Origin: Synergistota bacterium
Lineage (GTDB): Bacteria > Synergistota > JAGHAJ01
DNA length: 6,274 nt
Assembly (NCBI GenBank): GCA_021161545.1
Contig: JAGHAJ010000021.1
Coordinates: forward strand, 1 to 6,274
Direction of reading: 5' to 3'
The notes under the pieces were generated by a model that did not search any database, was not told the DNA's origin, and saw only the letters and a program-made list of their open reading frames with translations. Of the stretch, positions 1 through 5,778 are shown piece after piece. Position 1 is the first letter of the stretch; the number at the start of each line of letters is the position of its first letter. Both the position numbers and the translations under genes were made by a program.

Positions 1-102
1 AAACAGCCCGAAGAGAAGGTGGGCCGCTTGATATCTTTTCAGAGGTATCAACTTAACGGGTATTAAATCCAGAGAACTACTTTTAGAAGATATGATATCC
101 AT
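1..102 (-). CDS. Possible 5' end of a divergent gene, unidentified product (partial)
   Basis: I do not recognise this product. On the minus strand an ATG at 102-100 opens a frame of 34 codons that stays open to the window edge. It begins MDIISSKSSSLDL and continues into a mixed basic and hydrophobic stretch ending HLLFGLF. A purine-rich stretch with AAAGGG lies about 8 bases before the ATG and could be a ribosome binding site. The frame is open for about 60 codons in all, back to a TAA near 184-182, but has no ATG, GTG or TTG before 102. The plus strand is C/T-rich around 100-135, the opposite of the plus-strand genes to the right, which supports minus-strand coding. A weak promoter-like pair (TTCAAG at 170-165, TATATA at 148-143, 16-bp spacer) lies upstream on the minus strand. 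Short plus-strand frames are also open here, so a plus-strand gene tail is not excluded. Confidence 0.38.
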   Translation of the reverse strand, partial: MDIISSKSSSLDLIPVKLIPLKRYQAAHLLFGLF

Positions 103-251
103 TGCCTTTTCCCTTTCTGCTCCCTCTAATTCTGGTGGCTGGTATATATCTTCATACCTATCTACTTGAATTATGAGGCATTACCTTGACTTTTTGTGTT
201 TGTTGTGTTATTTTATTGTTATGTTTGAAAACTAATTATTGAGATAGAAAA
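103..251. other. Divergent intergenic region
   Basis: This is non-coding sequence between the possible minus-strand gene and the ROK regulator. The right half (about 180-250) is strongly T-rich then A-rich and holds a credible plus-strand promoter. A short inverted repeat, GTTT-GA-AAAC at 223-232, lies just after the predicted transcription start and could be an operator half, but it is too short to claim. I see no RNA gene or terminator here. Confidence 0.5.
186..214 (+). promoter_or_regulatory. Sigma-70-type promoter for the regulator and transporter operon
   Basis: The -35 box is TTGACT (5 of 6 to consensus) at 186-191. A 17-base spacer follows, then the -10 box TATTTT (4 of 6) at 209-214. 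Transcription would start near 221, giving a leader of about 30 bases before the ATG at 252. It is the only good promoter I see ahead of the cluster, so it may drive the regulator and everything to 5285. This was found by eye only. Confidence 0.55.
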
Positions 252-1394
252 ATGGTTGGAGAAGGAAAGCAGATTGCAGCGACCCCCAAAATATTGAAGA
301 AAATTAATCTCTCAACTATCGTAAAGGTTGTCATGAAATGGGAACCTATCTCGAGGACACGAATTGCTGAAAAAACAGGTATTAGTAAACCTACTGTGAC
401 AAAGCTTGTAAGGGAGCTTTTTACAGAAGGATACCTTATTCAGGTTGGAAAAGGTAAGTCTAAGGTAGGGAAGAGGCAAGAACTATTGGCATTGAATCCG
501 AAAAAGGGATATGTTATCTCTGTTGATATAGGGTTGAGGACTTCCAAGATTGCATTGGTTGGTTTTGCTACTTCTGTTGCCTTGGTGGAAGCTGTGGAAA
601 CTATCCCTGATTACAGTTTGTTTCTTGAAAGGTTGGTAGGAAAGATAGTTGATGTTGTTGAAGAAAGGCGTATTGATAATATTCACGCTGTCGTGATCTC
701 GGTACCGGGCGTTGTCCATAGGAATATGAGAGTAGCGGTAAATGTTCCACTTTTGCACTGGACGAATGTTCCTCTTGCTGACCTTGTAGAACTACTTTTG
801 CTTGAGCACGGTATTATGACGACTGTAACCCTCGAAAATGATGCTCAGCTGGGTGTGATTGCGGAGGTAATGTTAAATCAGGTGCCTTCACTTGAGAAGA
901 GGGACATAGTTTACGTTTTGGTCAAAGAGGGGATAGGAGTGGGTATGTTTTTGAATAGGAAGCTCTACAGTGGTAGGAGTCACACAGCAGGTGAATTTGG
1001 TCATATGGTTATCGATATTAATGGGGAAGAATGTTCTTGTGGTAGGAGAGGATGTTGGATTACCCTTGCTGGCTCTGAACAGCTAAATGAGTGTGCGAAA
1101 AGGGGAGATATCAAAGAGTATGTTCGCCTTTTTGGAACAGGGTTAGTGAATATAATCAATGGTTTAGACCCAGATGTTATTGTGATAAGCGGTACCATTA
1201 CTGAGCAGTGGGATAACATATTTCCGTTGCTTAAGCGTATGGTTATGATGGAATCTTTCGTGCAGGATATAGAGACACTTCAAATTGTCTCCTCGAGGTT
1301 TGAAAACAGGATTGCTCCCTTGGTTGGTGGGGCAATCCTGGGGTTTAGAGATTACATAGAGATGAGGGAGACTGAAAGTATAGTAGTTGTTTAG
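252..1394 (+). CDS. ROK-family (NagC/XylR type) transcriptional regulator
   Basis: This is a cytoplasmic sugar-responsive regulator of 380 residues, within the usual range for ROK repressors. Residues about 20-66 form the winged helix-turn-helix (ISRTRIAEKTGISKPTVTKL and the following wing); the ROK sugar-kinase-like fold follows from about residue 88. Visible ROK marks are the degenerate phosphate loop DIGLRTSK (92-99), END at 195-197, GEFGH at 247-251, and the zinc-type cluster C261, C263, C268 with H251. The Glu that normally follows in GCxE is Ile270 here (GCWI), so one sugar contact of the kinase-type site is lost. The poor phosphate loop and the HTH argue for a regulator, not a kinase. 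The SD is weak (GAGATAGAAA before the ATG), which suits low expression. It heads the transporter cluster, 42 bases before the binding-protein gene, so it probably controls that operon and itself. The inducing sugar is unknown. Confidence 0.93.
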   Translation: MVGEGKQIAATPKILKKINLSTIVKVVMKWEPISRTRIAEKTGISKPTVTKLVRELFTEGYLIQVGKGKSKVGKRQELLALNPKKGYVISVDIGLRTSKIALVGFATSVALVEAVETIPDYSLFLERLVGKIVDVVEERRIDNIHAVVISVPGVVHRNMRVAVNVPLLHWTNVPLADLVELLLLEHGIMTTVTLENDAQLGVIAEVMLNQVPSLEKRDIVYVLVKEGIGVGMFLNRKLYSGRSHTAGEFGHMVIDINGEECSCGRRGCWITLAGSEQLNECAKRGDIKEYVRLFGTGLVNIINGLDPDVIVISGTITEQWDNIFPLLKRMVMMESFVQDIETLQIVSSRFENRIAPLVGGAILGFRDYIEMRETESIVVV

Positions 1395-1397
1395 TTA

Positions 1398-1417
1398 TGG
1401 GCGTAAGCCTAATTTTT
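1398..1417 (+). terminator. Small GNRA-capped hairpin with T5 tail (weak attenuator candidate)
   Basis: Bases 1398-1402 (TGGGC) pair with 1407-1411 (GCCTA) around a GTAA loop, which is a GNRA tetraloop in RNA. Five T residues follow at 1413-1417. The five-pair stem contains one G-U pair and is short for an efficient terminator. It lies between the regulator stop and the SD of the binding-protein gene, so it could reduce read-through or mark an RNA processing site. It may also be chance. Confidence 0.25.
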
Positions 1418-1436
1418 CATAGAAGGAGGGGTTTTT

Positions 1437-2711
1437 ATGAGGTCTGTTAGGGGATTGGTAGGAGTTTTGATGATTGCTGTTCTTGTCGTGTTGTTGGGTG
1501 TAGGTCCATCTGTGGCTTCGAAGCCGAACGAGCTTGTCATCTATCACTGGTGGACTGCTGGTGGAGAGAAAGAGGCTATCCATGCATTGTTCAAGGTATT
1601 TCTAAAGCATTATCCAAATGTGAAGATCGTTGAAAACCCTGTAGCAGGTGGTGGCGGTGGAATTATGAGGTCACAGATTAAGGCCATGATAATGGCAGGA
1701 AATCCACCAGACACATTTCAGATTACGTATGGAAGAGGTATGATTAGGTCTTTTGCCAGCGTACTTCAGCCTATTGATAGCTTATTGGTCAAGTTTGATG
1801 TTCCTAAGGAGGTCATTGATTGGGGAACAGTTAACGGACATATGTATGGAGTTCCCATTAACATTATGCAAAATAACTGTTTGTGGTATAACAAAAGGCT
1901 CGTTGATAAACTTGGTATCCATATGCCTATTAAGAGTATTGATGATTTTCTGAAAGTTTGTGAAGAAGTGAAGAAGAAGGGCTATGTGCCATTGGCAGTT
2001 GGGGCTGGTATGGGGCAGAAGTTCTGGTTAGGAACGCTTTTTGAGACGATAATGTTGGCTGTTCCGGATGGTGGTGCTAAGGTTGTAAAGAATTATTATG
2101 TAGGAAAGCTTGATGTGGCAAGATCTCCTGCTTTCAAGGAGTCCTTGGGGGTGCTTCGTGAACTTGTGGTAAGGAAGCTTATAAATGCAGATTTCTCTGC
2201 ACTTACGTGGGATCAGGCAGCGGACCTTATGGCATCTGGAAAGGCTGTGTTTTACGTGATGGGAGACTGGGCCAAAGGACATTTTACGAGTATGAAACTG
2301 AAACCTAATGTGGATTTTGGCTATCAATCATTTCCTGGAACAGACAAAGTTTTTCTGGGTCATTCGGACTGTTTTGTGCTTCCCAAGGGTGTGAAGAAAA
2401 AAGTTGCTAAGGATTGGTTAAAGTTTCTCACAACAGCGGAAGCGGAAACTGCTTTTTGCCCTATCAAGGGAGCAACTCCTCCAAGGCTTGATGCACCGGT
2501 CAAGGGTATTTATGACTCCATATCTATTGAGATCTTGAAGAAATTCAGGGATCCAAAGGTAGTTAAAATCCTTTCGCAGTTTGGAGCACCACCAGAGTCT
2601 TATCTTGATGTCTTTGGCACGGCGTTTAGTAAATTCTTCCAGAATCCGGTAGTAAATGATAAGCAGCTTGAGATGTTTAAAGAAGCTTATGAAGAAGTGT
2701 TTGGGGATTAG
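1437..2711 (+). CDS. Periplasmic sugar-binding protein of a CUT1-type ABC transporter (glucose/mannose-binding type)
   Basis: This 424-residue protein captures a sugar outside the inner membrane and delivers it to the two permeases that follow. Residues 1-27 are a Sec signal peptide (basic start, hydrophobic core 7-22, likely cleavage after SVA at 25-27). There is no lipobox Cys, so it should be soluble in the periplasm and not lipid-anchored. The mature part is a family 1 solute-binding protein (COG1653). From memory, several segments resemble the Thermus thermophilus glucose/mannose-binding protein: YHWWTAGGE near 36-44, AGNPPDTFQ at 87-95, a VPINI segment near 139, VMGDWAKG at 274-281, and GAPPES at 383-388. 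Glucose, mannose or a related sugar is therefore a reasonable guess, but binding residues near 98 and 381 appear to differ, so the ligand is open. A strong SD, AAGGAGGGG (1423-1431), sits 5 bases before the ATG, fitting high expression. A stable hairpin follows the stop. Confidence 0.93.
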   Translation: MRSVRGLVGVLMIAVLVVLLGVGPSVASKPNELVIYHWWTAGGEKEAIHALFKVFLKHYPNVKIVENPVAGGGGGIMRSQIKAMIMAGNPPDTFQITYGRGMIRSFASVLQPIDSLLVKFDVPKEVIDWGTVNGHMYGVPINIMQNNCLWYNKRLVDKLGIHMPIKSIDDFLKVCEEVKKKGYVPLAVGAGMGQKFWLGTLFETIMLAVPDGGAKVVKNYYVGKLDVARSPAFKESLGVLRELVVRKLINADFSALTWDQAADLMASGKAVFYVMGDWAKGHFTSMKLKPNVDFGYQSFPGTDKVFLGHSDCFVLPKGVKKKVAKDWLKFLTTAEAETAFCPIKGATPPRLDAPVKGIYDSISIEILKKFRDPKVVKILSQFGAPPESYLDVFGTAFSKFFQNPVVNDKQLEMFKEAYEEVFGD

Positions 2712-2717
2712 TTGTGT

Positions 2718-2750
2718 GAGGGGTAGTGGGCTTGAGGCCTGCTGCCCTTC
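2718..2750 (+). terminator. Intra-operon hairpin after the binding-protein gene (partial terminator or 3' mRNA stabiliser)
   Basis: Bases 2718-2731 pair with 2737-2750 in a continuous 14-bp stem with a 5-base loop (TTGAG). Four of the pairs are G-U type; the rest are Watson-Crick, mostly G-C. It begins 7 bases after the binding-protein stop. Only a broken T run follows (TTTATAT), so full termination is unlikely. In many sugar ABC operons a structure at this place, as in malE-malF of E. coli, keeps binding-protein mRNA more abundant than permease mRNA; the same role is inferred here. Confidence 0.65.
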
Positions 2751-2786
2751 TTTATATGATTTGGCTGGTGAAGAAGGTCAAAGACC

Positions 2787-3659
2787 ATGAGAAGGAAAAT
2801 AGAATCCTTTATATTTATTTCACCTGCTATTATTTTGGTTGCACTCTTTGTATATGGATTTGTTGCTTGGACATTTGATGTTTCCCTGACAAATTGGAAA
2901 GATATAGGTGTATTTGGGCGATTTATAGGTTTTCGCAACTATGAAAGGTTGATTTTACAGGATGCTACATTTCATACGGCTCTAGTTAATACTTTAAAGC
3001 TGAGTGTTATGTTTATTGGTATAACTGTGCCTTTAGGGCTTTTTCTTGCAATTTTGCTTGATTTAAATCTTAAGGGAAAGAGATTCTTTAGGCTTTTGTT
3101 TTTGTTGCCTCTGTCATTTTCTTTTGTTGCTTCAGCATCTATGTGGACATGGATGTTTTCACCAGAAGGAGGGGCTATAAATACCATTTTAAGATCTGTG
3201 GGGTTGGGTTGGCTATCGCAACCTTGGATAACATCTGAGTCTCAGTCTATAATGTGTATAGCTATAGCCTATATATGGCAGTTCTCTGGTTTTGCCACTT
3301 TGGTTTACTATGCTGGAATTACGGCAGTTCCTCCGGAAGTTAGAGAGGCTGCAAAGATAGATGGTGCAAGTACTTTTCAGCTGTACTGGCGGGTAATAGT
3401 GCCTCTTCAGAAGCCTGCTACCCTCACTGTATTGGCAATGTTGCTTATGTATACACTCAGGGCATTTGATTTGGTTTGGCTTATGACAGGGGGAGGTCCA
3501 GGAACTTCCTCTGAAGTTCTATCGACATTTATGTTTAGAACAACATTTAATAGAAATCATTTTGGGTATGGAGCGGCTGTTGGGATATTTATGTTTGTAT
3601 TATCGCTTGTGATAATATTTCCGTTTTTTAAGAAACTAAGAGGTGGAAGTTATGATTAG
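2787..3659 (+). CDS. Sugar ABC transporter permease, MalF/UgpA type
   Basis: This inner-membrane protein of 290 residues is one half of the membrane channel of the sugar importer. About six membrane segments are visible, near 8-30, 67-91, 103-123, 157-178, 212-233 and 262-281. The cytoplasmic EAA loop that docks the ATPase is clear at 186-210 (REAAKIDGASTFQLYWRVIV...), with the family Gly at 193. The segment MTGGGPGTSSEVLSTF (233-248) is also typical of MalF-like permeases. It lacks the long extra N-terminal part of E. coli MalF, as most CUT1 permeases do. The SD AAGAAGGT (2771-2778) lies 8 bases before the ATG. It is separated from the binding-protein gene by 75 bases containing the hairpin, and overlaps the next permease gene by 8 bases, which suggests coupled translation. 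Confidence 0.94.
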   Translation: MRRKIESFIFISPAIILVALFVYGFVAWTFDVSLTNWKDIGVFGRFIGFRNYERLILQDATFHTALVNTLKLSVMFIGITVPLGLFLAILLDLNLKGKRFFRLLFLLPLSFSFVASASMWTWMFSPEGGAINTILRSVGLGWLSQPWITSESQSIMCIAIAYIWQFSGFATLVYYAGITAVPPEVREAAKIDGASTFQLYWRVIVPLQKPATLTVLAMLLMYTLRAFDLVWLMTGGGPGTSSEVLSTFMFRTTFNRNHFGYGAAVGIFMFVLSLVIIFPFFKKLRGGSYD

Positions 3660-4497
3660 TTCATCTTTGTTTGCAAGAAGAACAAGACTTTCTTCGATAA
3701 CGCTTGTTTATATTGTGTTAGTGGTTGCAGCTGTATTTTATGTGCTTCCTATTTACACAGCAGTGAATACGTCTTTGAAGAACAGTAAAGAACTTATGTG
3801 GGGACCTGTTAGCTTGGTGCATAGGCCTACACTTTCGAATTATGTACAGGCATTTGGTATCATAAAAAGGCCCATGTGGAATAGTGTTGTAATTACGGTG
3901 TTTGCCACGATTTTCTCCTCTATTTTAGGTGCTATAAGTGGTTTTGGTTTCTCAAAGCTCAGGTTTAAGGGAAGTAATGCAATATTTTTGGCGATTGTTC
4001 TTGGTTTTTATATTGCTCCTCAATCTATTTTAATCCCACTGGTGAGGTTTATTGGAAAGATTGGCTTATACAACACCTATGGGGGATTAATATTGACTCA
4101 TACTGCTTATGGAATGCCGATTACCACATTACTCTTTAAGAACTTCTTTGAGACGCTTCCAACGGAGGTAATAGAGAGTGCACAGATTGATGGTTGTAGT
4201 AGCATTATGGCATTTTTCAGAATAGCATTGCCACTTTCTTTACCAGGATTTGCCGTTGTGGCAATATTTCAATTTACAAATATCTGGAACGAGTATCTTT
4301 TTGGTCTTATTCTTACCAGAGGCGTGGATTCTCAGCCACTTACCGTTGCCATTGCTAATTTAAAGGGAACAACAGTTGCTTCTTGGAATGTTCAAATGGC
4401 AGGGGTGTTGCTTTCTGTTTTACCTGTACTTATAATGTATGTACTCTTTTTGAAGCTTATAGTAAAAGGTTTGCTTATGGGTTCAGTGAAAGGATAG
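3652..4497 (+). CDS. Sugar ABC transporter permease, MalG/UgpE type
   Basis: This is the second half of the membrane channel, 281 residues from the ATG at 3652. Membrane segments are visible near 15-37, 78-100, 109-130, 143-163, 200-222 and 251-272. The EAA loop is at 174-198 (VIESAQIDGCSSIMAFFRIALP...), with Asp180 and Gly181. The NIWNEYLF segment (210-217) and the C-terminal GLLMGSVKG are hallmarks of MalG-like permeases. The start is set by the SD GAGGTGG at 3640-3646, 5 bases before this ATG; an in-frame GTG at 3643 lies inside that SD and is unlikely. The gene overlaps the previous one by 8 bases. No ATP-binding subunit follows, so the complex must use an ATPase encoded elsewhere. Confidence 0.94.
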   Translation: MISSSLFARRTRLSSITLVYIVLVVAAVFYVLPIYTAVNTSLKNSKELMWGPVSLVHRPTLSNYVQAFGIIKRPMWNSVVITVFATIFSSILGAISGFGFSKLRFKGSNAIFLAIVLGFYIAPQSILIPLVRFIGKIGLYNTYGGLILTHTAYGMPITTLLFKNFFETLPTEVIESAQIDGCSSIMAFFRIALPLSLPGFAVVAIFQFTNIWNEYLFGLILTRGVDSQPLTVAIANLKGTTVASWNVQMAGVLLSVLPVLIMYVLFLKLIVKGLLMGSVKG

Positions 4498-4529
4498 ATT
4501 ATGGTACTAAAACTTAGGGGGTGCATATA

Positions 4530-5285
4530 ATGTCAAAGAAAAATGTGCTGTTGGTAGGTGAAACTTGGATAGTTACGAAGTTTCACACGAAGGGATTTGA
4601 TGTGGTTCCCTTGGGTGGATATGAGGACTTTTCTGTGTATTTCAAAGATGGATTAAAGGGGTTTGAAGATATCGAGATAACACATATTCCTAATCATCTT
4701 GTTTTGAGTGCATTTCCTCAGACCCTTGAACAGCTTTCAAAGTTCGATGTCTTGATTATTAGTGATTGTGGTAGAAATACCCTTACAATGTATCCAGAGA
4801 TGTTTAAGGTTCCGATGGGACTGGATAGGCTCCAACTGATTGCGGATTATGTCAAAAATGGAGGAGCTTTAATCATGGCGGGAGGATGGGTTGACTTTCA
4901 GGGCTTCCAAGGAAAAGGGAATTATCATGGAAGTGCAGTTGAGGAAGTCCTCCCTGTGAATATATTGGAGACAGATGATAGAGTTGAAACTACCCAAGGT
5001 GTTAAACCCCGTATACTTGTTCCTGATCATCCTGTTCTTAATGGTATTCCAGTTGATTGGCCGGCTTTTCTCGGTTATCAGAAGGTTTATCCTAAAGAAG
5101 GGTCACAGATCCTCGCTGTAATTGGTGAGAAAGAAGATCCTTTTATTGTGGTAGGTGAGATAGGTAAGGGGAGATCAATGGCATTTACTTCGGACCTTGC
5201 TCCTCACTGGGGAACGGACTTTGTTAAGTGGGAGCACTATGGTAGGTTCTGGTATCAGGCGATTAACTGGCTATCCAAGGCGTAG
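4530..5285 (+). CDS. PF07090-family 'putative glutamine amidotransferase' lacking the catalytic Cys
   Basis: This is a cytoplasmic protein of 251 residues with a class I glutamine amidotransferase-like fold; the exact function is unknown. The N-terminal strand KNVLLVGETW, the DVLIISDCG strand (73-81), the GGALIMAGG turn (111-119), the GKGNYHGSAVEEVLPV segment (128-143), and the C-terminal GKGRSMAFTSDLAPHWG with the final FWYQAINWL all match the family as I know it. Where true amidotransferases have the nucleophile Cys of GxCxG, this protein has Gly-Gly-Trp (118-120), so glutamine hydrolysis is unlikely; I recall this as usual for the family. Related proteins often sit beside sugar transporters, so a role in handling the imported sugar or sensing is a guess. 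The start is the ATG at 4530, with SD AGGGGG (4516-4521) 8 bases ahead; an upstream in-frame GTG at 4521 directly abuts the SD. A terminator follows 38 bases after the stop. Confidence 0.82.
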   Translation: MSKKNVLLVGETWIVTKFHTKGFDVVPLGGYEDFSVYFKDGLKGFEDIEITHIPNHLVLSAFPQTLEQLSKFDVLIISDCGRNTLTMYPEMFKVPMGLDRLQLIADYVKNGGALIMAGGWVDFQGFQGKGNYHGSAVEEVLPVNILETDDRVETTQGVKPRILVPDHPVLNGIPVDWPAFLGYQKVYPKEGSQILAVIGEKEDPFIVVGEIGKGRSMAFTSDLAPHWGTDFVKWEHYGRFWYQAINWLSKA

Positions 5286-5323
5286 GATTTGCTGGTTGGA
5301 GCACAGATAGGGTAGATAAATTT

Positions 5324-5365
5324 GAGGAGGTCGCTGCATACGTTAGTGACCTCCTTCGTTTTATT
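5324..5365 (+). terminator. Rho-independent terminator closing the sugar operon
   Basis: Bases 5324-5335 pair with 5345-5356 in a 12-bp stem with a 9-base loop. The core GGAGGTC/GACCTCC is perfect; two G-U pairs lie elsewhere in the stem. A T-rich tail (TTTTATT, 5359-5365) follows after CG. It lies between the PF07090 gene and the promoter of the DUF3870 gene, so it divides the window into two transcription units. Confidence 0.8.
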
Positions 5366-5378
5366 GCAGGTAGTGGCG

Positions 5379-5407
5379 TTGTATAAAGAGATTGTTTGTA
5401 GTATAAT
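5379..5407 (+). promoter_or_regulatory. Promoter for the DUF3870-folD unit
   Basis: A perfect -10 box, TATAAT, lies at 5402-5407. A weaker -35 box, TTGTAT (3 of 6), lies at 5379-5384 with the ideal 17-base spacer. Transcription would start near 5414, just ahead of the SD, leaving a leader of only about 15 bases. The place directly after the terminator supports independent expression of the downstream pair. Confidence 0.6.
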
Positions 5408-5429
5408 AAAATTTGGTGGTGAATGCAGG

Positions 5430-5759
5430 ATGTGGCCAAAAGAGGGCACCGTGTATATAACAGGTTATTCTAAACTTCCGGAAGGCATATCTGCAGCTGT
5501 TATGTATGAAGTGCTGGTTATAGGTTTAAAAGTGGATGTTGAAACATCTAAAATCGTGGATGTGGATTGCTCTCTTGCTCTTGCTTTGAGTAAAGAAATT
5601 CTCCGTAAGATCATGATAGGTAGGTCATTAGAGGAAGATATTACAGATATAGTTACAGAGATAAAACTGCGCTATCATGGCAGTGCACAGAAGGCAATCA
5701 TAGCAGCACTCAAATCTGCTTTTGAAAGGTACAGATTTTGTAAGGAAGCCAAACCATAA
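5430..5759 (+). CDS. DUF3870 domain protein, function unknown
   Basis: This is a small cytoplasmic protein of 109 residues, the whole of which is one DUF3870 domain. Family features I recognise are the N-terminal TVYITGYSKLPEGISAA (7-23), the strand VLVIGLKVDVET (28-39), the DVDCSLAL segment (44-51), the ISKE-like helix with IGRSLEEDI (63-71), and the C-terminal RYHGSAQKAIIAAL (81-94). There is no signal peptide or membrane segment. The start is the ATG at 5430, with SD GGTGGTGA (5415-5422) 7 bases ahead. The frame is open further upstream to 5322, but that part covers the terminator and promoter and is not family sequence. folD begins 19 bases after the stop, so the two are very likely co-transcribed. 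This suggests, without proving, a link to folate one-carbon metabolism. The conserved Cys, Tyr and His (C47, Y82, H83) are candidates for a binding site. Confidence 0.85.
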   Translation: MWPKEGTVYITGYSKLPEGISAAVMYEVLVIGLKVDVETSKIVDVDCSLALALSKEILRKIMIGRSLEEDITDIVTEIKLRYHGSAQKAIIAALKSAFERYRFCKEAKP

Positions 5760-5778
5760 ATCTCTTGGGGGGATGTGT

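Noticed and set aside
1-66. Plus-strand frame open from the left edge to a TAA at 64-66, possibly the tail of a gene
   Set aside because: Only 21 codons, no recognisable sequence, and another plus-strand frame is open over a similar length. The minus-strand frame is longer and has an ATG and a binding site.
1379-1384. TATAGT as a -10 box for a separate binding-protein promoter
   Set aside because: It matches 5 of 6 bases, but no acceptable -35 box lies 16-18 bases upstream, and it falls inside the end of the regulator gene.
1437-1520. Binding protein as a lipoprotein
   Set aside because: There is no Cys near the end of the signal peptide; the site reads like a type I signal peptidase site.
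2028-2327. 99-residue minus-strand open frame inside the binding-protein gene
   Set aside because: It lies wholly antisense to a well-supported gene, has no family resemblance and no convincing ribosome binding site. The same holds for the other antisense frames across the window.
3643-3651. GTG start for the second permease
   Set aside because: The GTG lies inside the SD that serves the ATG at 3652.
4530-5285. ThuA-like trehalose utilisation protein
   Set aside because: The fold is related, but the GKGNYHG, DDRVE and PHW segments fit the PF07090 family better.
5322-5429. N-terminal extension of the DUF3870 protein by 36 residues
   Set aside because: The extension covers the terminator hairpin and the TATAAT promoter, does not fit the family, and the ATG at 5430 has a well-spaced SD.
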